Source: Melanocharis versteri
Lineage: Eukaryota > Chordata > Aves > Passeriformes > Melanocharitidae
DNA length: 64,000 nucleotides
NCBI GenBank assembly: GCA_013397845.1
Contig: VZTG01004199.1
Span: 333,855-397,854, forward strand
Reading direction: 5' to 3'
This document shows positions 1-13,500 of this stretch, one piece after another (the first letter of the stretch is position 1; each line of letters opens with the position of its first letter). The notes under the pieces are model-generated. The model was not told the DNA's origin. It saw only the letters and a list, made by a program, of their open reading frames with translations, and searched no databases. The translations under genes were made by a program, and so were the position numbers.

Positions 1-3000
1 ATAGACAGTGGTGGTGGTGTCGGCTGCATACTGCATCCACTGCAAGATCCATGTGCAGTTATCCATCCTGGCAAGTCTGTGTTGTCTCCTGCCCAACCTA
101 CGCAGCCGTAGGCATCATGCAGGGCTGTGGATGAAGAGCTCCTCAGCAGCAAATTGCTACATGGCTTTCCATGGGAATTTCCTGGTGCTGGGATTACTGG
201 GTCACGCACAGGAGTCAGTATGCTTTGTACAGAAATGGGCAGCATAAACAGTTTTCACTTACATACCACTTTAAATGTCAATTCTTCCCAGCCTAGGGAT
301 TAAATTGCATTGCAAGTGTCACATATTATTATGCTTTTAATTGTTCACAAAATCACCCCCTATTTCAGGAAGACGGAACCTTCCAGAATTATTTGATAGC
401 TCTGGTTTAGTGGCTCATTGGAAACTTAAGCACATAACAGTATTTTTTCTGGAACATTAAAATCTTTGCTGAGGGTTATTTTTTTCTTAGAGCAAGAAGT
501 GACGTGTATTCCTTCCTTGCCATTTGGTGCTTACTGTCTAATATAAATTATATTCCCAGGGAAATGGGATGAATATTATTCTGTTAAAAGGGAAGGACTG
601 AATTACTGGAACCAAAACTGGAAAGCACAGTTAAAACTGTTACAAATCATAGATACTCTATTAAAATATGCATCCTGCCACATGGCTCACTGGAGTATGA
701 GCAAGGAAGCCTGGGAATGGAGATTGCAGGCTCTCAGCACTGCTAAGAGCTCAGGCTATAGTTCTCATGCTGCAGTCAGCCCTGTCAGTGCTGGTGCAGT
801 TCTGCTTCAGAGGTCTTCGTTGCTTAGGCTAGATCTGGCTGTATTTCCCTTTACTACTGATCACAGTGATCTGTAAGGTCCATGGCTTAGTTGAAATTTC
901 TCAGTTGCCATTATCACCGTGGAATCATTTCTGTGGTAGGATGGATTTTTTTAGCGTGGCACAGAAAAGCAGTGAGGTACATCACAAAATGCGTTACATG
1001 TGTTCAGAATGTCACGGGACTTCAAAAACTAATTATAATAATGGTATGTGTTAGAATGTGATCTCAGTTCTGCTGGCACAAGAGTAGGGTAGCAGTGCTG
1101 GGGTCTGTGTCATTCTGTGCTTAGATGTGTCAGATCTGGTCCTCTTGTCATGCGTGCCCTTGCTGATAAAGCAGTGTGACAGTGGAAGAGGGTTGGGATT
1201 AATTGCTTCTTTATTGCTTCCCTGAGTTCTTTTGGTTTCTGTTCTTAGAATTCCTTAGTATTCTATGGGTATATTTAAGTTCAGGTTCTGCTTTTAATGA
1301 CAGCTTCCTACCTTTTGGCTTGGGTTTTTTAAAATTAACGTTGCTTGCCAGCTTGAATCACACCAGGTAGTTTGCTTGAAAGTGTGCTCAGAGTTGGAAT
1401 GCAGTTGGTGAAGGAAGTGGACGTACCACATAAGGAGACATAGTGATAACAGGGAAACTGACTCACAAAAAAGAAACCTTGGAAAAAATCTTCCACTGAG
1501 CCTGACAGATGGAAGATGGTATTTGTGAGACCAGTTTACCTGAAAAGATTCTGTAGAGGTTGACAAAACTGATGCTACCTAATTACCTCAGAAACCCTGG
1601 GACTTACAGCCTGTTCTTAAAATAGAGACAAAGGAGTCCCTTCATTACATTATCAACGAAATCAGTGTATATGAGTGCTGAAGTGTGTTGCAGGGGAGTG
1701 CTGTGCATCCTCTATCACATGGATTGGGTTGAAATTGTTGTTTTACTGCGCCATTCCTCCAGTATAGCCTAGCAAACAGCAACAGGGCCTCTGAGGTAAT
1801 TGCTATACCAGGTACTTCAATTATGAGGAAATTGGAGCAGTAATATTAATGTAAACTTAGTCTGTTACTCCAAGTGCCTTCTGATCCTGTCTTCATGAAG
1901 TAGTCTGCATAAAATTATAGAAAATAGAAGAAAACCTGATTATTTAGCAAGTTGGACAGAATTCTGTTGGAGAGTAGAAGCCTTCCTTTTTCCTGAACAT
2001 GGTCCAGCATGAAATGGCACACAAGAAATGATCATATGGGCCAGTGTGATTAGCCTTTGAAATCTCCTGGGATCTGCTACAGGGTTAAATTCATGCTCAG
2101 GAGGAGTCGTAACTTCCATGTTAGGATACAGCAGGGCGTGTCCATGTGAGCGATGAAGAGCTGCTGGAAGGTGTCCGGAGTGAGGCCGGGCCAGGCTGGG
2201 GGTGTCCCTGGGAGCAGCTTGGTCACCTGCCCCCTGCCCCAGGCAGCCCCTGCACCCAGAGCAGCTGCAGGGCCCCGTGCTGCAGTGTTCTGGGGCTCCT
2301 CTGTCAGGTCATGGCCAGCACACGCAGGGGAGCATCCTCGTTACTGCACAGCCCCCGGAGCTCGCTGGCTGCAGTCCTGCAGGGCAGGCACGGGTTTGGC
2401 TTGTGTGACTTGTGTCAGAGCCGGCTGGGGGCTGGCTTCCATTGTTCTCCCACCTATGGATATGGTATTAATCACACCTCTGCCTGCCTCCTGCCTTCTT
2501 TATGATCAGTGTGTGGTTTGTGCATGGAGGAAATCAGATCAGACGTCAGCTGTATGTTCGTTGCTGATGTGTTCTCAGAACGGGAATTGCACCCTTCTGC
2601 CCTAGTGAGAAACCAGTCTGGCATCCCACCTGAGCAGGGCATGCCATGGCTGGTAGCTTGGCTGGTCCCATGGGGAGGCCGTGTTAAATACACTCTGAAA
2701 TGCTGTAGGCTTGGGAAAGATGGGTTCCAAATGCTTAAAGAAACAAGTATAAGCCTTAATTAACATTCAGCAAATAAAGAACAGACATGAATAATTGTTT
2801 GCTCTTTTAGTGAGGGAATGCTAAACACAGATAAAAAAGGTAAAGACAAAGCACCTGGTTATGTGCTTGAAGTGATGCGAGGTCACACCAGCGCCCTGGA
2901 CCTGTGGGAGTGTGGAGCTCAGTCTGGCTGCTCAGTGGGCAGCCAATGAAACATCTGCCTCTCACCTTGGTAAGTGAAGCCAGAAGCAGAACTTACTGAG

Positions 3001-4359
3001 GTTTTAAGCACAGCAACATCAGTGGAAATTCTGAATTAATTTACAAATGCTGGGGTTTGCAGTTAATCACTTATTGCTGAAATGGAGCCAGCCCCCAGGA
3101 GAGATGAAGCCTAAAATTGTATCTGCCGAAACTTAGGCTTTTCTTTCCCCTTGGTGATTCCATTCCATTAATACAGCCTTAAACCTTGCATCCTCCATCT
3201 TCCTCAGACTGGGCTGCTTGATTTGCTCATGCAGTTCATAGGAAACTCAGAGGTTGGAAAGCAGGTGACTCACCCTAGATGTCTTTTAACTGCAGAAAGG
3301 GAGTTATTTTTTCCTGAATGAAAAGATCATCCTCTCTGATAGTGTTGCTGCTGTGTTGTTGGTTTTGTTTCCATGTTTGGGTTATTAAATGGCATATTAA
3401 ATTGCCTCATGCATTTGTAGAACATACTGAATTTATAACTCACAGGACTGTTTTCTCCCTGTAAAATTCTCACATTTCTCACCTGGTAGAGTAAAATTGA
3501 GATGAAATTTTAGGTTGTGTTTAGTTCATCGGTAAAAAGCTTCTTTTTCTCCTGGTATTTGTCTTCCAGAAAGCTCAGTAGCAAGTATTACCTGCAGCCT
3601 GGCTCTTCAGAGGTGGACTGGTTCAGTCCTGCTCAGCCTGTGGGATTACCATATAGCTCAGGGCTTTGGCAGGCAGCTTCTACCTGGCAGAGTTTGGGTT
3701 TAGGCTGTGATACATTTCCGCTCCTTGTTGTTTATTCTTGGGTATGTTGATGAGCTCTGAGATTTGTCTACTGCCTGGGGAAGAAAAAAGGTTGAGCAGT
3801 ATTAATTTCTAAAAAACACCCTCCTCCGCAAAGAGAAGGCAAGAGGAACAGTTGAAATTCCTGTCAGGGACCATTCAGCAGCCCACAAGATTAGCTTACC
3901 ACAAAGATGCAGCATAGTATTCCTTGAGGACTCGTGGTGCTGCATCACAGGCCTAGCTCTGCATTGTCCTGCCTCACACTGTGGTGTTTCTTTGTATCCT
4001 CTTCATTTCTTGTCCTTCCCCTCCTTTTTTCATTTCTTTTCTTTTTTCTCTCCTCTTACCTTACAGTTTGCCTTGTGTTGCTTATATGCAGATTTTTTCT
4101 TCTCATGCCTCATACTAAGGTAGTGTAAGGATTGTCTTTTGTAAAGCCTGAAAACTGGCATCCCCGCAGGGTGCCAGTCTCTTTGGAAAAGGGAAACTAA
4201 TACATAAATTCTAATTTTTATCTGACCTAAGATAAATGCAGCAATCAAATATGAACTGTAAAGATACCAAACTGACTCTATCAGTACTGTGTCCTGTGCG
4301 GATCAGGATTAATTTCAAATAATTCCCAGTGTTCATGTCTGACCTGTTCTTAGAAACGT

Positions 4360-4800
4360 CTGCAGCGGGCAACTGGAGGGCACCCTCAAGCAGTCGATGC
4401 CACTCCATTCCCTTTAGAAAGTTCTTCCTTAAATCCACTCCACACATCTCCTTATGGCATCTTAAAGCACTTCATGCCCATCAAGGACCGATGATCTCCT
4501 TCTTGTTTCCTGTATAGTTCAAGTTTGGGGTTTTTTCCCTGTCATGCTGACGCTTGCTGTGATCCTGTTCTCCAGCTGTGTCCTTCCTGTGGGAAGCGCA
4601 GTGCCCAGCACTCGGTGCAGTCCCTGCAGTGGAGGCTCAGCTCTCAGCTGAAGGGAAGGCATATTTCATAAGGTTTCCTGTCTGTGCCTGCAGATACTTA
4701 CAGCAGTCTGGTTGCCTTTATTTTCAGCAATGTGATGCTGCTGCATCTTCTTTAGGCTGTGCTCCCCTGTAACTCCTAGTTCTTTTCTAGCAAGTATTTA
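4360..4800 (-). mobile_element. Old, degraded CR1 LINE 3' fragment
   Basis: The + strand reads like the antisense of a CR1 3' region. It has a stretch resembling the CR1 segment around 'ttcttccttaaatcca', then 'ggcatcttaaagc.cttcatgcc'. Further on come 'cagcactcggtgcagtccctgcagtgg' (compare CR1 'cagcacttgaggtg.ggcctcaccag') and 'aactcctagttcttttc' (compare 'aacccccagatccttttc'). The element therefore lies on the minus strand, antisense to CTNNA3. It is strongly diverged and lacks the terminal octamer repeats. Borders are approximate. The call is from memory of CR1 consensus sequences. Confidence 0.5.
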
Positions 4801-7800
4801 TCATGTGTGGTTTTTTTCTTTGCATAAAAAAAAAAGTCCCCATATTCTGTTCTGTTGTAGTAAGAAAGGCTTCTTAAAATCTATTGCCATGGGATAAAAA
4901 TATTTCTATCAGTGCCAGTTACTTATTAATTTAGGCTGCTTATGGTTAATTTGTGTTTAGATTCATTAGTTCTTGCTGTTCACTTACTGTTCAAGTCAGA
5001 TAATACTGGAGATGTCTGAAAGACCAATTCCAGCCCATGCAACTAAGATTTTACTGAGTTACAGTTGGTTGCAGTTTTTCAGCTTTGTAGGCATCTTAGT
5101 TAAAAATAAGAGAAGTGGGGTCTTACATCCCAAAATAAGCAGTGAGAACCTCCAAAATTGCCTAGTTGTTTAAGCAAGTGCACTCTGATTTATTGCAGCA
5201 CAATAACCAGATCATTAGAAAATGTGACTTATGAGAAAAACACCCGGATGGGTTAGTCATAATTAGCCCAGGGAACAGAGAGCCAAATTGGGAGAGAAGG
5301 GAAAGATGGAATAGCTGTTTTCATTGATGTGAAATGTTCTTGCACAAAACTGGAGAAAATGTGTTACATATTCATAATGGATACAGAGAGAATAAACTCT
5401 GACTACAAGGGGAAGATACAGTTTGGACATGAAGAAAACCAAATTTCATACATAAGATTTTGTTCGATTTTCATATATATTAAGGCTGTTGTGTTTGTCT
5501 TTGTCATCTGTTAACAGACTGACAGAGATAAAACTGGCACAGAGTTGTGTTGAGTCTTTCCCATTTCACTGGGTAGCAGAGGCTGTCAAAGCTGCATATT
5601 GTGAAAAATGTGCAAAGTACTGATCTGAATAACTTTCTCATTTGATGTCCTAGAGGGGAGTATTCTGTACTGCCTTTCACAGAACTTGGTCACGAAACCT
5701 TCCCAGATGGAAGAATTCATTTCATGTGCAAACAGGAATTTTAGCATCCACAAAAATTCTGGGAAATCATGTAATAAATAATTTGTTCAGAATCTAGACC
5801 TGAGCTAGTGTTCTTTGAGGGGCAGTTGCAGGGGAGGTGTGTGTGTTTAATTCCACTTTGCTTGGAGAGCCTACTTGGTAGTGCAGGCTCTCAGCCTCCC
5901 AAAGAGGAATGAAATCAGTGATTTGTGACACGAAGGCTGATTTGCACAGTGATGGCCTTAATGGGTTCCTTAGTTCCATGTCAGCTGGCACTGATCATTC
6001 ACTTACACATTATTGGTTACTGAGGGTGGATGGATGTGTGTTTGGGGCGTCTGAAGCCCCTTGATAATTAAAAGCAGGAATGAAAGTAATGGGTACAGGA
6101 TTCATGGCTAGGGTGGTTTTATCTCCATTGTCTGAGTGTCTGGGAGGAATAGCTGCTAAACCAGAAATTTGCATTTAGCAATTGTTAAGTCCTGGGTGGG
6201 GAACGTGTGGGAAGGATGACAGCAGTGGTTGCCTGTATTACAGTGTGCATTTTTCAGTGTGCCATGAGTTTGTGATGGACAGGCTTACTCTGTGTGTCTT
6301 TTCTAAAGATGGTCTGTTTTACTTGCAGCTCGTATAGTACGGAGGGTTGGTTGAGACTGAAGAGGCGTGAGCAGATGTTGAGGTTGTAGTTAATAATTTC
6401 ATCTACTCCAGTTTGAGAAATGCACTTATCATTGGCAACCTTTTGCTGAGGAATCTATTAATCTATCCAAGGGAATTTTTTTAGTGTGATCATTTAGCAT
6501 AATTCATGTAACAGAAACAGATTGATTTGGCATGTTAGGGAGAAATCTTTGCTGAGGGGGGCTATCATTGCTCAGGCTTTATTCATTCAAACCTACTTTT
6601 CTTGTGGAATTCTGAATTGTCTCTTTTTGTCTCTTGTTTCTTGTCCTTTGTGAGCCCTGTAAGGTTTTTAACACAGTCAAACTGAGATATTCACTGCACC
6701 TCTTTTACCTTTAATATATTGATGTATTCCAAAAGCAGTTTATTTCCTGCATTTCATCTGCCTTGAAACAATGGTTTTGTTTTGGCTTTGGGATATACTC
6801 TGCTCCACAAAAAATGGAGGCTTCTAGAGAGGAAAGGGAGATTCTGCAGGAAGGCAGGCTCTATCATGTGGTTTTAAGGTATAATTTCGGCTCTCTGGTT
6901 CTCAGAAGTGGATTTATCTTGCCACAGCTCGCTCTATCTGAGGATGCTGTGTGTGTGTTGCTGCCAAGGAGCACTGTCGGCTCCTGCCCAGTGTTCAGTG
7001 TACCAAGAGCCCAAGGTCCTTTTCAGCTGGTCTGCTCTGAAGTCAGGCAGCCCCAGCTTGTTTTGTGTGTAGCTTCTGCCTGTTTAGGTGCCGGTATTTG
7101 CCTTTTCCCTCGGTGAGTTCAGAAGGTTCCTGTCAGCCCGTTCCTGCAGGGCGCATCAGTCCATCGGATGGCCGCCCTACCCTGAGCCCCCTGGCCGTTC
7201 CCCCGCCTGGTGTCAGGTGAAAACTCTGAGTGTGCACTCCAGCAGCTCTCCGGCCCTAGGCAGGGGTGTCCCACTGCCCCAGCCTTCAGACAGACACCAG
7301 CGGGGCTCCTCCTGTTCCCAGAAATTTACAGCCCGGGAAGCACTGCCCTCTGAGCTCCACAGCCAAAGGCTGATGGCCCAGCGTGGTTACAGCCCCTGGG
7401 AGAGGGCGTGGGGAGCCTTTCTCAGTGACGGTCAGGCCATGACACTCCAGGGAGTGATAGCAGGGTGAGCAGCCTGTGCTTGGCCAGTTTGTTCCTCTGT
7501 CCTTTATTAAACATGGGAACCATTACGAATTTTTGTAGAGGCAAAATGCAGAGCACCTCTCTGGTTGCCTTTGGAGTTAGCCAGGCCGACAGCAAAGATG
7601 TTTCAGTTTATCTTTAATACATCCAGATGAGAGAAAGAAAACAAGGTCTAATCTCTTCTCATTTTCAAATGTTGTGGTGATGTTTAGAAATGAAGTCTTC
7701 TATTTCAAACACAGCTATAAACTGCTCATATATGACCATATATAATTTGCTTTATGAAGATTACCAGCAAAAGAACAATGGCTTAATTGGTTTTTCACTA

Positions 7801-10207
7801 TCCATTTTTAAACAACTTAAGGAGTATCTCCATTATAAATGAAATGTCTTAATTAGCTTCCCACTAGATGGAGCAAATGTATGTCAAGCCAGCAGAGGAC
7901 ACAGGGAATACATTTTAGATAGCTGAAGAACAAATCACTTGTGTTAAAACCTACTGTTGTATTCTTGTTAATTATTAGTTTTTTGAGTTACAAATGGAAG
8001 CTTCTAAGCCATATGGTGATTTTTCCTACTTAATAAACATAAGCAAAGGCTACGTTTTGCATGAAGGTGTGTATCAGTTGTCATGATTCTTGTGGAGTCA
8101 AAGGCAGGGACTTGGGTTACGACAGAATTGTGTGATTGTAATACCTATGTTTGATCATGTTTTGTTCTTAGGGATTTGAAATTCTTTTTTAAAAGTTATA
8201 CCGAAAAACGTTCTTCCTTGAAATAAAATAACTGGAAAAAAGTAAAGAAGCTTTGAGGTTCCTGAGTGGGTCCTCAGGTCCCTGATGAAGGATTAGCACC
8301 CCTGAAGTCTTAACTTCTTCTCTGGTCATGTGGTTGGTTTTATAAACTGTTACTTGTTTACAAATCTTACCCTGCTGGTGGCTTTTGACCCTTATAGCCA
8401 CAATACCATTACCAGGTGGGATTTTCAGGCTGCTGTCAAGTTTCCCCCAACTTTTTAGAGTTAAAGATGTGTTCAGAGCTTTTGTGCAGCATAACTAGGT
8501 CGGCATTTCCAGGAGTAAATCTCTCTTTGAATTGCTGTGGGCATTACGTGAGAGTGGCATACATACAAAATACTGTCAGGGAAAGGAAAGAGGAAGCAAT
8601 GAAAACAGGGCTGAAATGCACGTTTCCAGCACAAAAATTGTAGCTTAGGATAGAAAACAGGTGCTAAAACTCTCTGTGCCAATTTACTTAGCTGTGCCAA
8701 CTTTACAGTTTTTCTTTAAAAGGATTTTCAGAGGGTGGTACTCAGAATTTTCACTTTAAGCTTTTCAGTTGTGCTCCTCAGCTCAGGTCTTCTCTATCTC
8801 CTGGCTGGTTGTTGAGAAGACTGTTACCCTGTTGTATGCCCAGTGAGACCTGGAAGCACAGGAATTGTTACATGGAGTCAGGCTATTGATCTGTCTTGCT
8901 GTCTCTAATGGTGATTAATCATAACTTTTTTGGTGTTAGTCTCCTGGAGCAGAATGTTATAAAGTTGACTTGTTGTTAAATGAGCAAACAAAACCTCCAA
9001 GCTTCCAGTAACAAGGCAACTTTTGCCCCATAATGTGAGTTCACAGCATTTCTTAGTTTTAAAACCTCTACTCTTTATCCTATGCCATCTTTTATTAATG
9101 AAAATACTTTCATCTTTCAGTGTCGAAGGTCATCACTTACTCTGATAATCAAATTTTGTTCTTCACCAAAGTTTATATTTTCATTGATCCTAACAGGAAT
9201 TACAACTTTTATATATAAAAAAGTATTTTGCAAAATTTTCTCCTTTAGTAACCAGAAATGTTAATTACCGTTTGAAAATGTGTACAGGCTGTGGCAGGAT
9301 AATGATTTTACTATTGTTTGATGACAAATTCCTTGCCAGTGCTTGGTGACAATACTGAATCAAAGACGGAATTCTGATCTGTGACTTAATTAATAATTTT
9401 TTTGTTTTTTGTTAACAATATCCCCAATAATGTGGTAATGCAGAAGATATCATTTTAAGGGAGCTGCCAAGAACAGATTTCAAGTATAGACATGTGATCA
9501 TCTTTAACAGAGGGGACGGTATTTACCATAGCATTGAGATGTCACAATATTTACAGATTAAGATCATAGTATTTTAATTCGACCTTTTTAATGTGGGGCT
9601 TATTGTTCTCAACACTCAATTGCTTTTAGCAAAAACATGAGAAGTACTTAAAGTGACTGGATAGCAACAATTACACGAGGCTCTTACTCAGCTACTCAGA
9701 AAAGATAAACAGTGCTTGCAGTTTCTTTTTCTAGTGCATAAAAACTCTTATTCTGGCAGTGTGTCATCTGGCAGAATTAAGTGTGAGATAATGGTGGTGT
9801 TGTGACTAATACACAAAAATATCACTCAATAGCTAAATATTTGCAGAGCACGATATTTTTGCATTTGTGACACGTGTACCATGGTTTGTTACACTGAGTG
9901 ACATGCAGCCTGACAGGATGAAATGTTCAAAATCTGGGCGTTAGACAAATGTCCGCAGTAGAATAGATAATCGCTGCAAACCCATTGTGTGCTCACTGAA
10001 GGACATAATAGACAAACTCTGATCCTCCTGGAGTGCATGCAAGCATTTCTGCTGCTGCTGTGGGATTTACATAGCACAAATAACTGCATTTGCAGTGGTG
10101 AAATAAAGACATCACTCATCAGCTTAGCTCCTGTTCAGGTGTTGGTGTGCTCTGCATTTTAGTATTGATCTGTGAAAAACAATGACGGATGGGGCTATTG
10201 AAACCAA

Positions 10208-10563
10208 GATAAGATAAAGCATAAGAGCGTATAACGACAGTCTAAAGGTCAGCATTTAATTGAATGTTAGATAAGTGGAGATAGCTTCCTTTCACACCAT
10301 GATGCCTGATTGTCCATTTACATTGCGTATCTTGAGATTTTAGACCCGGCTCTGCATTATGTTCTAGCAGCTGAGGCCCTTTATTGGCAGGATTGATGGT
10401 TCCATGAGTTGTGTGTGACCTTTAAGAGCAAATGATACAGATAAAGTTCTTTGGATAATCACTTTTGAGGAGGGTTTGCATAAAAGACTTTGTGTTGGAG
10501 AAGATGCTGTGAAACCTAGTCAGACAAATTGTTCTACAAAGCTTGGATTAAAAACCAGATAAG
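10208..10563. promoter_or_regulatory. Cluster of GATA motifs in intron (candidate enhancer)
   Basis: GATAAG or GATAA motifs occur at about 10208-10213, 10213-10218, 10270-10275, 10439-10444, 10454-10458 and 10558-10563 on the + strand, in a moderately AT-rich intron segment without recognised repeats. Since alpha-T-catenin is a cardiac protein, GATA-factor input would make sense. Function is only inferred: motif clusters this short also arise by chance in AT-rich DNA. Confidence 0.2.
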
Positions 10564-13500
10564 CCAAAAAGCCCATTTGCAACCAGTTTAGAAAAACTGG
10601 CAGAGATCTGAAGATTAGGGCCAGGCCTTGGTTTTATTAATTACTCTCTTAAAAAACCTTGTAGAAAAGCAAATGCAAAGGTTTGTCATCAGAGAGTGGT
10701 TTCCACTTCATAGATGAAGAGGTAATTCATATCCCGAAATCACCCGGGTGCGGTAGTAACGCCTTGCTGTTGTGGCTTGAAGCTGAGTACCAGCAAGGCG
10801 TCAAATCCCTCAATATTAGACTGCTGTAAATCCGACTTTGAGTCCTCAGCCTGAGTCTTCAGTAACAGACCCACTGAGAATGCAGCTTTATTGCAGTCAT
10901 TGAAATGTGAGAAGGAGTACATGCTACTTGTGCAGCTTGTCAGCCACAGCAATGGAATTCCAGCCAGAATGTATGTGTAGGAATATACCTGAATGCATTT
11001 TTGTCAGGATCGACAAAGGCTTTTCACAAAGGGCCGGAATCTCTTTGGAGCCCTGAGCCGGGGGCTGGGGCAGGTGTCCTGTGCCCCCTCGTGCCTCACT
11101 CTTGCTCCCAGCTGCTCCATCACCTTGTTTGTAGTGTCTGCTGCTCAGGCTTCATCTTGGAATGAATTTTTCCCCTCCTCCAGCACCTCTAGGGGAGACT
11201 GTTCAAGAGCTCTGCTCCTGTGGCCGCTGGAAACCTTCTACTTTTTTTCTCTTCAAATTTGTTTCTAAACTCCATTTACGGCTGTGTAACACACAAGTCT
11301 GTAGGTTGTTGCTGACTGAAGTCTTGTGCAGGGCTTCATTTTACCCCTCAGCATTCTTCCTTACATTTACTGAAATGCCATACTTTGTATGTCTTAGAGT
11401 GAATTTGCCATTCACATGTTGTGTTCATCCTGTCACTGACTACAGTACTCGAATATCTTCCTCTTCTGTCACTTGCAATTGATAAGACTCCTGTTAGGAG
11501 TCGTAAACAATACTCCCAGCTTCCTTCCATTCTTCTCACTCCAGTTCTCCAGCTGTGCTGTTAACCCTGTGCAAAATTTCTGTTTACTGATGATAGCTCA
11601 CTATTTTGTGTTGCAAGCCCTCATGTTCATACCAGTTTAACCGTGCAGTCATCAAACATTCCTTTTGAATAGCCGTGTGTTGGCACACAGAGTATTCATA
11701 TAAGCAGAGTCATGTGTGTCTCAGATATTTAATAAACAGTGGATCATGAGACCAACGTGAAAAAAAATCTCAAATTTTGAATTACATAAAAGAGCTTCCA
11801 AGGAGAGAAAGCAATGGAGTAACTACTTCCATCATTCTCATTATTATGGTGGAGAGTTTTTTCAGTTTTTGATGTTGTGTCTGAAAATGACAATAGTTTA
11901 TGGTTTGTTATTTAAGGTTTGATGAATCAACAGCTTTTCTCTGCTTGAAATGTTGTCCTTAGTCTTTAATAACTGTATAGGTTTGTTTTGTTTTTCTAAA
12001 TTTTGTGGTACTAACAACTCAAAATGTGGCAGATCTGGGTTTTGGAGAGAATTACTTGGGAAGAGCTTGATGGGAGTGCACTCCTCTGGCTGGGAAAGTG
12101 GGCTTACTGCAGGAAACTTCTCATCCCAGCCACAAACAGATTTTATTAACCTGAGAAGGCCATAGGCAATTTAAAACCAAAAAGGTTTCTGACAACATTT
12201 AGCCCATGAGGAGTTGGGGTGAGCAACACTTAAACCCTGAGTCAATGTTCTGCAAATGATAAAGAATTGGAGAGGGAATCCCTATGCCAGTGCAGCTGGA
12301 AGGAGATCTCTGCTCTACAATTTGCAGTTTGTGAAGTGTCAGATCAGATTAATACAATGATGATTTCATCTTTGGAAAGCTTACCTGAGACTGCCATTGA
12401 GAGGCATTTTATCCTACTGTCCCTTTGCTGACCTCTTTGCTTGCTAAGGTTTCCATGTTGAGGCTGGTAATATTTACATAGCTTGACTTCACAGAAAAAT
12501 AGTATCAGTGGAATTCTACAAAATTCTATTGTTGGCCCTAAAAATACTTGAGGGTAAATATATGCAGTTTATCGTGGGGTATTAATGGTATAAAGCTCTT
12601 AAACACATTACCTAAAATTCACCTTATGTATAATGTGACTGTCCTAAAGTTGTTAACCATTCTGCCCTGTCACAACATGTTGAAGTTCATGTTTTATAGA
12701 AGAAAGAAACCCTGCACTGGAAATGTGGTATTCTCAAGCATCTGTTCACCCAGGAAGAAATGGTGCTCTGCTGCCATGAATCCAGCTTTATGATTATTGG
12801 GGGAAAAAATTCCGAAGTAATTTTATAAAAAACCTAAGAATTGCAATGTGGTTTTAAAAATTTTATTAATAACCCAAGTATGGTTTAACTTTAAGAAGAA
12901 AATGGTTTCTTCTTTTTCTGTGAACTCTTACCTGCTTGAGGGAGTCAGTGTAATCCTGAGAAGCTGAAGTTACTCTGTTTTAATATCCTTTCTGTTATTG
13001 GTCCTCTAATAAGAGTGTCTCTAAGTGTTTCAATTAAAGTGAGTTTGTGATAGGTTTTTTTTTTATTGCAGGGATATCCACCACCACCAAAATTTCATTT
13101 TGCTTTCATACTGCAGCTTTTTCCAACAACTTTTTTATGGTAATAGCCTTTGGCTGCTGTGGAATTCTTACTAGGTCTAATTCCAGTATTAAAACTGGGA
13201 CATCATCACGGTGTTAGTCTTTGCCTGAAAATAAGTTGTTCCTTTTCCCCACTTCGGCAGTGTAGCATTATGCATATCTTTGTCCCAACAATTGATTGCC
13301 TGTTTTCTTGAGGAAGTTTAGGTGTATTTATCACCCCCAGTGTTCTATTTCTGCCACCTTGTGCACCAACACTGAGCTATTTCTTGCAATGTTATCTCAT
13401 GGAAAGGGTGATTTTCTTCAGTGAAATTGCCTGTGTGCTGCTGAAGCAATGGAGTGCTATCTGAGCCTTGTTCCAAGGCTGCCGTTGAGCTCTGTGGTTA

